A DNA stretch of 64,000 nucleotides. Origin: Streptomyces sp. NBC_00513 (lineage in GTDB: Bacteria > Actinomycetota > Actinomycetes > Streptomycetales > Streptomycetaceae). The stretch spans positions 6,634,001 to 6,698,000 of the forward strand of contig NZ_CP107845.1 in the NCBI RefSeq assembly GCF_041431415.1, in the 5' to 3' direction. The notes below the pieces were generated by a model, which was given only the letters and a program-made list of their open reading frames with translations, did no database searches and was not told the DNA's origin. Positions within the stretch are counted from its first letter, which is position 1; each line of letters begins with the position of its first letter. The position numbers and the translations under genes were made by a program. Positions 48,450-60,100 of the stretch are shown in pieces.

Positions 48450-51400
48450 TGCTTGTCCTCTCCGAACCCGAACAGGTTCATGACCTCTGCCAGGTCCTCG
48501 GTGCTGAGATCGGCGTCCGGGAAGGCGCCGGTGTCCGTGCGGGACGGTGTGTCGACGGCGGGGGCCGACCGGCCGGCCCCGGGTGTCCCGGACACCGCGC
48601 GTCCCCCGGACGCGGCCTCGGCCGCGTCGCGGAGGTGGGCGGCGAGGCCGCCCGCCGTCGGGTGGGCGAACAGGTCGCTCGGTGCCACGGCCAGGCCGAT
48701 GCGCTGGAGTTCGGCGGTGATCTGCACGATGGTCAGGGAGTCCGCGCCCAGCTCGAAGACGCTGTCGTCGGCGCCGATCCGGGGCACGCCCAGCATCCGG
48801 GACCACACCCCGGCGATCCGCTGCCCGACGTCGTCGGGGTCCACGGGCCGCGCCGCGTCGGCCGGGGCGTCGGTGCGGGGGGCGGCCGCCGTGCCGACCG
48901 CCGGTCCGGCGGCCGTGCCGGGCAGCGGGTGCGTCCGGCCGGCGCGCGGGCTCACCAGTACGTGCGGCAGGTGGCGGTTGCCGAGGATCCGTTCGAGGGC
49001 CAGCAGACCCCGCCCGGTGGGAATGCCGTCGGTGTCCGCCGGCCGGCCGGGCGCACCCGGGCGGTCCGCGCCGGCGGGCGCGGTGACCGCGCGCAGCACG
49101 AACCCCTCGACCGTCACCAGCGGGGAACCGTCCGGCGCGGTGAGGAACACGTCCGCGACCAGGGTGTCGTCGGCGACGGGGTCGCCGGACCGCATCACCA
49201 CGTGGGCGCGCAGCGCCGCGCCGAGCTCCCGGTGGACGATCATGCGCCGGTAGGCGACCGGCAGATGACGCCCCGACACGCCGGCCGCGGCGCCCGTCGC
49301 CACGTCCAGCAGCGCGGGGTGCAGCGGATGCGCCGCGAGGTCGCCGTGGAACGCCTCGGGCAGGCGCAGCGTCAGCACCGCCTCCGCGTCGCCCCGCCGG
49401 ATCCCGTCGAGGCAGTCCCAGCGGGGTCCGGTGGCCAGTCCCACGGCGCCGGTCGGGATGCCGTCTCCGGTCGGGGCGTCCGGGCGCCGGACCGCACCGG
49501 CCGTGACCTCGGCTTCGAGGGCCGCCCCGTCGGGGACCGCCGGCTCGGGGGCGGGGCCGTCGTACGCGGCGATCCGGCCCTGGCCGTGCGGGCGGGCGGA
49601 CGCGGACGAGCACACCTCCCAGTCGAGCCCGCCCCCCGCCGCGGGACGCAGTCGTACGGTCACCACCGCCGGGTCGGCCTCCGGAAGCCACAGCGGCCGG
49701 GTGAACACGGCGTCCAGCTCGACCGCCCCCGGACCCGCCACCAGGGCGTGCGCCGCGACGACGAGGTCGAGGAGCGCCGTGCCCGGCAACACGGGCTCGT
49801 CCGACAGCCGGTGTTCCGCGGACAGCCAGTCGGTGTCCGGGCCGGTGCGCAGCCTCAGCGCGGTCCAACCGTCCCCGCCGGTGTGACGGGCCTCGAACAG
49901 CGGGTGATCCAGTGGCTCGCCCGCCTCGTCCGGGGTGTTCCCGAGGGCGTGGCGCAACGCCATCCCGGTCTGCGACCAGCGGTCCCAGCCGATGGACACG
50001 AGGGTGTCGTCGGTGTGCGCGTAGCTGTCGAGGAAGGCGTTCGCGCCGCTGTAGTCGGCCTGCCCGGCGGCGTCGGTGACCGACAGGACCGAGGAACACA
50101 GCACGACGGCCGGGCGGTCGTCGGCCGTCAACCGGTGCAGCAGCAGGGTCCCGCGCACCTTGGGGGCCAGCACCCCGGCCACCTCCCGCCGGGTCCGCAA
50201 CGCCATCGTGCCGCCCCCGGGCAGGCCCGCCGCGTGCACGATCCCGGCGATCGGGCCGTGCGCGGCGCGGATCCGCCCGAGGGCGGACTCCAGTTCCCCG
50301 GCATCGGTGACATCGCACTGCACGAGGCAGACGGCCGCCCCGTGCCCGGTCAGTTCGGCCAGGGCCCGGGCCTGCTCCGGCGGGCAGTCGGCGGCCGGCG
50401 CGGCGCCCGCGGGGCGGATCGTGGTCCAGCCCGGACCGTCCGGCACCGGGCGTCGGCCCATCAGCAGCAGCGTGCGCCCGCCGTCCCGGGCGAGGCGCCC
50501 GGCGACGGCCAGGCCGATGCCGCCGAGACCGCCGGTGACCAGCCAACTGCCGCCCGGAAGGGCCGTGACGGGCGAAGCCGACGCCTCGTCCCCGGGGAGC
50601 AGCGCGGGCCGTTCCCAGCCGGGCACGAGACGAGCCCGCCCCCGGACGGCGGTCAGCGGCGCCGCCGGCCCCGCCGCGCGCAGCTCGACGAGGACCGCGT
50701 CGGCGGCGCGTTCCAGCGCCGGGGCGTCGTGGGGCGCGCAGTCGAGATCGAGGGCGCCCAGGGTGAACCCGGGCAGTTCGCCGGGCAGCGCGCGTACGGC
50801 ACCCATGGCCGTGGCGACCTGCGGGGAGCGGGGAGTACGGCCCTGCACACCGTGGGCCCCGTCGCTGACCAGCAGCATCCGTACCGGTCGGCCGGGGAAG
50901 GCGCCGCTGAGGGCCTGCGCCAGCTCGGCGGGCACCGTGAGGGCGAGCAGGGCGCCCCGCGCCACCTCGTCGGGGTCGGCGTGCTCCGCGTCGGGGGAGT
51001 CGACCGCCCAGCAGGAGACGACCGTGTCGATCACGTGGCCCCGGCCGGCCAGCTCACCGACCAGCGCGGTGAAGGCACCGGGGTCCTCGGGGTCGACGAA
51101 CCGCCCGGGGGTGGCGCCGCCGGCGCGGACCGGGGCGGCGGGGTTGCGGGGGAGGGCCCGTACGGTGTGGACCTCGGCGCCCGCCCGGACGAGCCGCGCG
51201 GCGATCCGGTCGGCCAACCCGGCCTCGTCGGCCAGGAGCAGGACCGTCCCGGGAGCGCCGTGCGGGTCGGCGGCGGGCGGCGCCGCCTGCGACCAGGACG
51301 GCACGCGGAGCCACTCGTCGACCGAACCCCCGGACGCGGAGCCGTCGACGCCCCCGGCGGAAGCGGTGCCCGCGGGCTCCGACGCCCCGGGAAGGGACCG

Positions 51401-54109
51401 GTCGCCGCGAGGGGCAGCCGTCGGCGTGAACCAGTGCCGGGCCGGCTCGAACGGGTAGCCGGGCAGCGGCACGCGCCGTCGTCCCGCCCGCTCCCCGAGG
51501 GCGGGCCAGTCGACGGGCACCCCTCGCTCCCACAGCCCGGCGACGGCCGTCAACCGGGCCGGAGCGCGGTCGGCGCCCCGCGCCGCGCCGGGGTCCGGGG
51601 CGTACAGGGACGGCAGGACGGGCCGCTCGGCCCCCGGGCTCCGTCGGGCGAACCCCGACAGGGCCTGCCCGGGGCCCGCCTCGACGAGCACGGCTCCCTC
51701 CGGCAGGGCGGCGAGCGCGTCCGCGAACCGCACGGTCCGCCGCATCTGCCGCGCCCAGTACTCGGGCGACCGGGCCTCCTGCGGTGTCAGGGCGCGCCCC
51801 GTCAGGGTCGACACCACGGTGACGGCCGGCGCCTGGGCGGGCACCGAGGCCACCAGCTTCGTGAACTCCTCCACCAGAGGGTCCACGTGCCGGCTGTGGA
51901 AGGCGTGCCGGACCCCGAGCGGGCGGCCCGTCACCCCCTGGTCCGCCAGCAGCGCGGCGAAGCGGTCCACCGCGCCCGGATCACCCGCCACCACACAGCG
52001 GTCGGGCGCGTTGACGGCGGCGATCTCCGGCAACGGCCCCGACTCGGGACCGAGTTCCCGGCCGAGCCGGTCCAGGTGCGCCCGTGTCTCCCGTTCGGGG
52101 AGCGGTACCGCGAGCATGGCGCCCGGGGCCATGCCCGCCATCAGCCGCCCGCGTTCGGCGACCAGCCGGGCCGCGTCCCGGAGCGTGAACACCCCGGCGG
52201 CGCACGCCGCGGCGAACTCCCCGACGCTGTGCCCGACCAGCGCGACAGGGCGGATCCCCACGGCCGTCCACCACGCGGTCAGCGCGTACTCGACGGCGAA
52301 GAGCGCCGGCTGCGCCACCTCGGTGCGATCGAAGAGGTCCGGGTGCGCGGGGTCCAGCAGCAGCGCCCGGGGCGTCGCCCCCGTCCAGGGCTCCAGGGCC
52401 TCCAGCGCACGGTCCAGGGCCTCGCGGAAGGCGGGTTCCGTCTCGTACGCCTCGGCGGCCAGGCCGGGCGCCCCGGCGCCCTGGCCGGGGTACAGCAGGA
52501 CGACGTCCGGCTCGCGGTCGGCGGCCCGGACGGGCCGGACCGCGGCGATCGGTCCGGCGGAGCCGCGGCGCGGCACGGGGACAGCGGCGCGCCAGGCGTG
52601 GGCGGTGCGCCCGATCTGGAGGGTGTGCGCGGCGTCGGACAGGTCCGGCGCGTCGGGCGCGGCGAGCGCGTCGTCCAGCCGGGCGGCGGCGCGCTCCAGG
52701 GCCTCGGGCGTGCGCGCGGACAGCGGGAGCACCTCCCACCCGGTGGCCTGCGGCGCGGGCCGGGCGGTGCGCGGCAGCGGCGGCGGGTCCTGGAGGATCA
52801 CGTGCGCGTTGGTGCCGCCGATCCCGAAGGAGCTGACGCCCGCGATCCGTGTCCCGTCCGGACGGGACCAGTCCTCGGCCGCCGTCAGGACGCGGAACCC
52901 CGTCTCGGCCAGGCCGTCGGTCGGCCGCTCGAAGTGGGCGGTGGGGACGAGGGTGCGGTGGTGCAGACAGAGCACGGTCTTGATCAATCCGGCCATGCCC
53001 GCGCAGGTGTCCAGGTGCCCCACGTTCGACTTGACCGCGCCGAGCACCCGCTCCGCGTCGGGGTCGGCTCCGAAGACCTTGGCCAGGGCGGCCAGTTCGA
53101 TGCGGTCGCCGAGCGCGGTGGCGGTGCCGTGCGCCTCCACGTAGGAGACCTCGTCGGCGGTGACCCCGGCGACCGCCTGCGCGGCCGAGATCACCCGGAC
53201 CTGACCGTCCATGCCGGGCGCGGTGAACCCGACCTTGCGGGAACCGTCGTTGTTCACGGCGGAGCCCAGCAGCAGCGCCCGCACCGTGTCGCCGTCGGCC
53301 ACCGCGTCGGCGAGCCGCTTGAGGACGACCGTGCCCACACCGCTGCCGAACACGGTGCCGGTGGCGGCCTCGTCGAAGGGCCTGCAGTGTCCGTCGGCCG
53401 ACAGGATGCCGCCCTCGGAGTGCAGGTAGCCGTGCCCCTGCGCCACCCCCGCCGACACCGCGCCGGCCAGGGCCACGTCGCACTCGCCGCTGAGCAGCGC
53501 CTCGCTCGCCAGGTGCACGGCGACCAGCGCGGAGGAGCAGGCGCTCTGCACGCTCATGCTCGGTCCGGTCAGCCCGAGCCGGTACGAGGTCTGGGTGGCC
53601 AGGTAGTCCTTGTCGCCGGAGGCGAGCCACTGGACGTCCGCGCGGTCGCCCAGTTCCCCGGCGTGGGGCAACAGATGGTGCGTGAGGTAGGAGTTGAAGC
53701 CCGCCGACGCGTACACGCCGATCGAACCGTCGAAGCCCTCGGCCCGCAGGCCGGCGTCCTCCAGCGCGGTCACCGCGCACTGGAGGAACAGCCGGTGCTG
53801 CGGGTCCATGAGCGCCGCCTCGCGGGGCGGGATCCCGAAGTACTCGGCGTCGAACTCGTCGATGCCGTCCAGGACACCGCCCGCCGGAACGAACCTGGGG
53901 TCGGCCAGGCGCTCGGCCGGGACCCCGAGGGCCGCGAGTTCCCCGGGTGTGCGGAAGCCGACGCTCTCCCGGCCGTCCACGAGGTTCGCCCAGAAGGCGT
54001 CGGCGTCGCGTGCGCCGGGGAACCGGCAGGCGAGGCCGATGACGGCGATCGCGTCCGGCAGGTCCGCCGAATCGGCGGATCCCGGTTCCCTGGTGTCCTG
54101 AATGGTCAT
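48446..54109 (-). CDS. Type I PKS module KS-AT-KR-DH-ACP
   Basis: 1887 aa. KS (about 20-440): active Cys in SVQSACSSALVAV, His in VEAHGTATALGD and SNVGHLDTCAG. AT (about 530-830): GHSVGEFAAAC, and HAFHSRHVDP, the malonyl-CoA type. KR (about 1000-1400): WLVTGGLGGIGLAVAGRL with Tyr/Asn in DYSGANAFLDSY. DH (about 1430-1700): EHRLSDEPVLPGTALLDLV and HPLHPALLDVATG. ACP near 1790 in ELGADSLTIVQI. KR precedes DH, the reverse of the usual DH-KR order. All catalytic residues look intact, so the product is a trans- or cis-enoyl extension by malonate. Follows the bimodular NRPS with a 66-base gap. Confidence 0.93.
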   Translation of the reverse strand: MTIQDTREPGSADSADLPDAIAVIGLACRFPGARDADAFWANLVDGRESVGFRTPGELAALGVPAERLADPRFVPAGGVLDGIDEFDAEYFGIPPREAALMDPQHRLFLQCAVTALEDAGLRAEGFDGSIGVYASAGFNSYLTHHLLPHAGELGDRADVQWLASGDKDYLATQTSYRLGLTGPSMSVQSACSSALVAVHLASEALLSGECDVALAGAVSAGVAQGHGYLHSEGGILSADGHCRPFDEAATGTVFGSGVGTVVLKRLADAVADGDTVRALLLGSAVNNDGSRKVGFTAPGMDGQVRVISAAQAVAGVTADEVSYVEAHGTATALGDRIELAALAKVFGADPDAERVLGAVKSNVGHLDTCAGMAGLIKTVLCLHHRTLVPTAHFERPTDGLAETGFRVLTAAEDWSRPDGTRIAGVSSFGIGGTNAHVILQDPPPLPRTARPAPQATGWEVLPLSARTPEALERAAARLDDALAAPDAPDLSDAAHTLQIGRTAHAWRAAVPVPRRGSAGPIAAVRPVRAADREPDVVLLYPGQGAGAPGLAAEAYETEPAFREALDRALEALEPWTGATPRALLLDPAHPDLFDRTEVAQPALFAVEYALTAWWTAVGIRPVALVGHSVGEFAAACAAGVFTLRDAARLVAERGRLMAGMAPGAMLAVPLPERETRAHLDRLGRELGPESGPLPEIAAVNAPDRCVVAGDPGAVDRFAALLADQGVTGRPLGVRHAFHSRHVDPLVEEFTKLVASVPAQAPAVTVVSTLTGRALTPQEARSPEYWARQMRRTVRFADALAALPEGAVLVEAGPGQALSGFARRSPGAERPVLPSLYAPDPGAARGADRAPARLTAVAGLWERGVPVDWPALGERAGRRRVPLPGYPFEPARHWFTPTAAPRGDRSLPGASEPAGTASAGGVDGSASGGSVDEWLRVPSWSQAAPPAADPHGAPGTVLLLADEAGLADRIAARLVRAGAEVHTVRALPRNPAAPVRAGGATPGRFVDPEDPGAFTALVGELAGRGHVIDTVVSCWAVDSPDAEHADPDEVARGALLALTVPAELAQALSGAFPGRPVRMLLVSDGAHGVQGRTPRSPQVATAMGAVRALPGELPGFTLGALDLDCAPHDAPALERAADAVLVELRAAGPAAPLTAVRGRARLVPGWERPALLPGDEASASPVTALPGGSWLVTGGLGGIGLAVAGRLARDGGRTLLLMGRRPVPDGPGWTTIRPAGAAPAADCPPEQARALAELTGHGAAVCLVQCDVTDAGELESALGRIRAAHGPIAGIVHAAGLPGGGTMALRTRREVAGVLAPKVRGTLLLHRLTADDRPAVVLCSSVLSVTDAAGQADYSGANAFLDSYAHTDDTLVSIGWDRWSQTGMALRHALGNTPDEAGEPLDHPLFEARHTGGDGWTALRLRTGPDTDWLSAEHRLSDEPVLPGTALLDLVVAAHALVAGPGAVELDAVFTRPLWLPEADPAVVTVRLRPAAGGGLDWEVCSSASARPHGQGRIAAYDGPAPEPAVPDGAALEAEVTAGAVRRPDAPTGDGIPTGAVGLATGPRWDCLDGIRRGDAEAVLTLRLPEAFHGDLAAHPLHPALLDVATGAAAGVSGRHLPVAYRRMIVHRELGAALRAHVVMRSGDPVADDTLVADVFLTAPDGSPLVTVEGFVLRAVTAPAGADRPGAPGRPADTDGIPTGRGLLALERILGNRHLPHVLVSPRAGRTHPLPGTAAGPAVGTAAAPRTDAPADAARPVDPDDVGQRIAGVWSRMLGVPRIGADDSVFELGADSLTIVQITAELQRIGLAVAPSDLFAHPTAGGLAAHLRDAAEAASGGRAVSGTPGAGRSAPAVDTPSRTDTGAFPDADLSTEDLAEVMNLFGFGEDKQ

Positions 54110-54175
54110 GCGGTGTCTTCTCCTTCGGGCGTTCTCGGCCGCGGATCGGACCGACCGGCGAGGTGCCGGTCGGTC

Positions 54176-57100
54176 TCAGTTGGCCGGCGAGGTGCCGGAG
54201 CCGCCTCGCCGGCGGGCGGCGCGGCGCCTCTCGTGGTGCTGCCTGCGGTCGGTGACCGACTCGTCGGCGGTGGTGCCGGTAGTGCCAGTGGTGCCGGTGG
54301 TGCTGCCGGTGACGGTGGGCGGTTCGGTGGCGGCCTCCGGATCGGCCGGACGCGTCGCGGGACGCACCACCGGTGCCGGGTCGGCCTCCGGTCGGTCGAG
54401 CAGGTCGGCGAGGTGGCGGATCGTCGGCCGGTCGAACATCTCGACCACCGACACCTCCCGGCCGAACTCCTCGGTGACCCGGCGCTGGACGCGGACGAGG
54501 TGGATGGAGGTGGCGCCCGACTCGAAGAAGTTCGTGTCGATGCCCAACTCCTGCCCCTCCAGAACCTCCTGCCACAACGCGATGAGCCGGTCGATGGTGC
54601 TGCCCGTCGGACGCGCCACCAGCACGGCCCGCTCGACAGGGGCGACCTCGGCCGCGACCGGTGCGGCCACCTCCGGCGGGGTCGCCGCCGGTGAGACCGC
54701 CCGCGCGGCCAGCGCCTTGCGGTCCACCTTCCCGTTCGCCGACAGCGGCAGCGCGTCGATCACACCGACCCGCTGCGGCACCATGTACCCGGGCAGCCGC
54801 GCGGCCAGTTCGGCGCGCAGCGTCAGTGCCCAGTCCCGCGCGTCGTCCGCCGGCCCCGAGGCCGGGGCGCCCGAGGGCGGGCCGCCCACCAGGGTGTGCA
54901 GCACGCTCTGGTCCTCCTCCAACCGCAACAGCGCGCGCAGCGGCTCCGCGTGCACGGCACCGATCGGACAGAGCCCGAGACGACAGTCGGCGGCCCGCTG
55001 ACGCAGCACCTGCGCCATCGCACCGGCCTCCAACAGGCAGAACCCGCCGGACAGCTCGCCGTACACGGGTGTCACCGCGCGGTCGCGGGCGACGAGGAAG
55101 ATCCCGAACCCGGCGCCCGCCACGAGCGCCCGGTTGGCCTCGGAGAACAGCGCCGGGTCCAGCGCCCGACCGGCGTCCGGACCCGCGTCCAGCGAGACCA
55201 GGGCCGGACCGGCGGGGTCGAGGTAGTACACGCCCGCCGGGATCCCGGTGACCCCGCCCGGCGCCACCGCGAGGTAGGTCTGCACGGGGTACAGCCCGCC
55301 CGCCGAGCCGAAGGCGTACCGGGGCACACCGTCGTCGTCCTGCCGGGCGAGCGCCGTCAGCAGCGCGTACACGTCGGCCGCGGGCACGGGGCCGGCGCCG
55401 AAGGACGTGGCCGCGCCCCGACCGGCGGCCGACGCCCGCAGGGCGAGCGTGTCGGCGGGCAGGACGAACGGGAGGATCTCACGCCCCGCGAGGTCGGCGC
55501 GACGGCCGGGCTGGCTCAACCGCCGCTCCAGCAGCCGGGCCTGCTCGGCGCCGAAGACACCCGAAGCGCCCGGCTCCACGCCCGCCCCGACCGCCGTGTC
55601 CGACGGCCGCGCCGCCGGGTCGGCGACCGGGCGCGCCGCGTCGAGGACCACGTAGGCCGCGAGGCGGGCGGCCGTGCCGTGGCCCTCGACCAGCGCCGCG
55701 GCCTCGCGCACCCCCTCGGTGCGCACGAGGGCCGCCTCGATCTCGCCCAGTTCGATGCGCATGCCGCGCACCTTCACCTGCGAGTCCTGCCGGCCGAGGA
55801 ACTCCAGGTCGCCGTCGGGCAGCAGACGGGCCAGGTCGCCCGTGCGGTAGAGCCGCTCCCCGGTCACGGGGTGCGTGGGGAAGGCCCGCGCGGTCAGTTC
55901 CGGTGCGTTGCGGTAGCCCGCGGCCAGACCCACGCCGCCGATGAACAGCGCGCCGGGCAGTCCGGTCGGACGCAGCCGGAACGCCTCGTCCAGGACGTAC
56001 ATGGTCTGGTTTCGCATCGGCCGCCCGTACGGGATGCTCGACCGGTCCGGGTCGACGTCGCCGACCGGATGCAGCACCGACCAGATGGACGCCTCGGTGG
56101 CGCCGCCGAGACTGACGACCCGCGCCTTCGGGGCGACCTCCCGGACCTGGTCGGGCATGCCCACCGGGATCCAGTCCCCGCTGAGCATGACCAGGCGCAG
56201 GCTCTCGGCGGTGGCCGCGCCGTTGCCCGCCGTGTGGGCGAGCAGCATCTCCATGAGCGCGGGCACGGAGTTCCAGACGGTGACGCCGTGCTCGCCGACG
56301 AGCCGGTTCCAGCGCACCGGGTCGCGGTCCTCCCCGGGTCCCGCCAGCACCAGGGTGGCGCCGGCGGCGAACGTGCCGAAGAGGTCGTACACGGACAGGT
56401 CGAAGCCGAGCGAGGACAGCCCGAACAGCCGGTCCTCGGAGGTCACCCCGAAGCGCTCGTTGATGTCGACGACGGTGTTCAGGGCGCCCCGGTGATCGGT
56501 CATCACGCCCTTGGGGTCCCCGGTCGAACCCGAGGTGTAGATCACGTACGCGAGGTCGCGGGGATCCGTCGCCACCGGTTCGAGCGCCGCGTCGCGGCCG
56601 GCGGACGCGAGGGCCTCGTCGAAGCGGACGACGGCGACGCCGTCCGGGACGCGCTCGTGGACGGACGCGGCCGGGGGCACGAGCAGGGCCGAGGCGCCCG
56701 CGTGCCGCAGCGAACCGGCGATGCGGGCCGCCGGCAGACCGTCGTCCAGCGGGAGGTAGGCCGCCCCGATCCGGAGCACGCCGATGGCCGAGGCGATCTG
56801 CTCCCAGCCCCGGTCCGCGAGGACGCCGACCAGGTCGCCGGGGCGGACCCCGGCCGCGCGAAGGGCGTGGGCGACGGCCCGGGAGGCCTCCTCCAACCCG
56901 CCGTAGGTGAGGGTGCCGTTCGCGGCGATCACGGCGGTACGGCCGGGCGAGCGGCGGGCCCGGTCGAGGAACGGCTCGTGCAGCAGCCCGTCCGGGAGCG
57001 GCCCGTCGGTGGCGTTCAGCTCCCGGTACCGGGCGACCTGGTCGTCGGGGAGCACCTCGCGGTGCGGGTCGCCCCAGGCGTCGGCGTCCGTCGCGAGCGC

Positions 57101-60100
57101 GGTCAGCAGGCCGGTGTACGCGCCGAACATGTCGTCCAGCGTCCCCGGCGCGAACAGCGCCTCCACCGCGTCCCAGGTGAGCCGCAGCCGGCCCTCGTCC
57201 TCGCTGATCTGGTGGTCGAGCCAGACCTGCGGGGTCTGGGTGATGGTGTGCGCGACCCGGGCCCCGAGCCCGGCCGGCGGGGTGCCGCCCGCGTCGGCCG
57301 CGCCGAGTTCGCTGGTGAACACGACGGGCATGGCCGCCGCGGCCACCCCGCGCCGGCGGGCCAGTTCGCCGGCCACGCGCACGCCGCTGACGAGCTGGTG
57401 GTCCAGGTCCTCCCAGAGCCGCTCCTGCACGGCGCGGGCCCGCTCCTCGAAGGAGCCGCTGGTCGCGCGGTCCACCTCCAACAGGCTGAGCGCGGTGAAG
57501 TCGCCGACCAGCGTGTTCAGTTCGGGATGGTCGCCGACCCGGTTGAAGAGGGTCAGGTTGAGGGTGAAGCGGTCGCTGGACGACCAGGTGCCGAGCACGG
57601 TGGCGTACGCGGCCAGGGCGAGCGCCGACGGGGTGATCCGGGCGGCGGCGGCCCGCGCCTTCAGCCGGGACCACAGCTCGGCCGGGAGGTGCGCCTCGCG
57701 CCGCCGGAACCGGGTCTCGGCCAGTTCCCCGAGCTGCTTGACGAGCGGCAGCGGCGGCGCCGGCGGCAGGGTGTCCAGCCGCTCGCGCCAGTAGGCGAGG
57801 TCACGCTCGTGCCCGGGCCCCGTGCGTCGGGCCTGCTCGGCCATGACGTAGTCGCGGAAGGACAACTCCATCGCGTGCGGGACGAGTTCGCCCCGGTAGA
57901 CGGCGAGCAGCTCGCGCAGCAGGATCTGGACGCTGCCGCCGTCCGCGATGAGCGTGTCGATGCTGAAGTGCAGCCGGGCCGCGCCCCCGTCGGTGTGGCT
58001 CGCCCGGATCTGGAACAGCGGCCAGGTCTCGGCGGGCAGCACGTGGTGGGACATCGTGTCGCGGATCGCCCGCAACCGGGTCTCGCGCTCGGCGGCCGGC
58101 AGCGCGCGCAGGTCGGCGCGCTCGATGCGGTAGTCGGGCACCTCGGGGAGGATGCGCTGGGTGCCGTCCGTGTCGACGACCAGGCGCAGGGCGTCGTGGC
58201 GTCGGACGAGGGACCGCCAGGCGCCTTCCAGACGGTCCAGGTCCACGTCGTCGACGTCGAGTTCGACGAACAGGTGGCAGGACACGTCTCCGCCGACGGC
58301 GCCGCTGCGGCCGATCCAATAGGCGCGCTGCACCTCGGTGAGGGGGAACGGTTCGTGCCGGGTCGCCGGGTCCGGCAGCAGCGCCGCCGGTCGCTCCGAC
58401 CGCTCCGTGTCGTCGCCGGGGTCGGCGGCGCCGTCCGCCCGCGCGTCCACGCCGCGGGCCAGGGCCGAGACGGTCGGCGCCTCGAACAGCGTGCGCAGCG
58501 GGAGCCGGGTCGAGAACGCGCGCCTGATCCCGGCGACGACCTGGGTGGCGAGCAGCGAGTGGCCGCCCAGTTCGAAGAAGTCGTCGTGGACGCCCACCCG
58601 TTCGACGCCGAGGGCCTGCTGCCAGATCGCCGCGATCCGCTCCTCGGTGGGGGTGGAGGGCGCGACGTACGCGCCGCCGACGGCGCGGTCCGTGTCGGGC
58701 GCCGGCAGCGCTCCCCGGTCCACCTTGCCGTTGCTCGTCAACGGCAGCGCGTCCAGCACGACGAACCGCGAGGGCACGAGGAAGCCGGGCAACCGGGCGG
58801 CCAGCGCGGCACGCAGGTCGGCGGCGGCCGGAGGGGAGTCCGGGGAATCGGGCACCACGTACCCGATCAGGGACGCCCGGGCGGTGCCGAGCCCGTGCGC
58901 GGTCACCACGCTCTGGCGGACGCCGGGCACGGCGGTCAGCGCGGCCTCGACCTCGCCGGCCTCGATCCGGAAACCGCGGATCTTGAGCTGGTCGTCGTTG
59001 CGGGCCAGGTACTCCAACCGGCCGTCGGGCCGCACCCGGACGACGTCACCCGTGCGGTACAGGCGGGCCTCGGCCGATCCGGCGCCGTCGGGGCGGGACG
59101 CCGCGGCGGGCTCCGGCACGAAGCGCTCGGCGGTGAGTTCCGGGCGCCCGAGGTAGCCCGCGGTCACGCCCGCGCCGCCGATGTACAGCTCGCCGGGCAC
59201 GCCGACGGGCGTGCGGCGGCCGTGGTCGTCCAGGACCCGTACGGTCGTCCCCGCGACGGGGCGGCCGATGGTGACGGCGCCCGACACCGGGTCCACGGTG
59301 TCACTGGTGGACCACACGGTGGTCTCGGTCGGCCCGTACATGTTCAGCAGCGAGCCGGTGAGGTGCTCGTGCAGCCGGCGCGCGAGGTCCGCGTCCAGGG
59401 CCTCCCCGCCGAGCAGGAGTCGGCGCAGCCCGCCGAGCGCCGCCGCGTCCGGTTCGTCCAGCAGGACGCGCGCCAGCGACGGGGTGCACTGGAGGTGCGT
59501 CACGCCGTGGGCGCGGATCAGCGAGGTCAACGGGACCTCCTCCGCGTCCGGTTCCCCGGACTCCGTCGCGCGGGCCTCCGGTTCGGACCGGTTCAGCGCC
59601 CGCGAACGCAGCGCGGCCAGGCCGGTGAGCGCGCGGAGCGCCGCGTCGGGGTCGACACCGAAGTCGACGAGGCAGGCGACCTCGTCGACGCCCGCGCCCG
59701 CGAGCCGCCCCAGGAGGGGCAGCCGATCCTCGACGGTTCCGATGAAGGAGCCGTCCGTGAGGTAGCGGGCCGCCGCGTGGTCGAGCAGGGCCTCCTGGTC
59801 GTCCGCGCTGAAGTCGTCGGCGCGGACGTCGATGCCGAGGGTGGCCGCCATCTTCTCGATCAGCCCGACGGAGGACCGCAGGTAGTCGCGGAACGGCTGC
59901 CGGGCGTGCGCCCGCACGTCCTCCGCGTCGTCCCCGATGAACGTGTGCAGCATCAGCGTCACGTGCGGCTCACCCGCGTGACCGGCGCTCCGCCAGGCCT
60001 CGCGGTAGATCGCGATCCGCTCGGTCAGCTCCTCGACGCTCTGGCCGAGCAGGTGCGTGAGCAGCCGCGCGCCGATCTCCCCGGCCTTGCGGCAGGTCTC

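Noticed and set aside
48450..50546. Arg-rich N-terminal extension in frame with the C-A-PCP gene
   Set aside because: It lies entirely inside the PKS gene in another frame; the real start is ATG 48449 with an ATGA overlap and a normal condensation-domain N-terminus.
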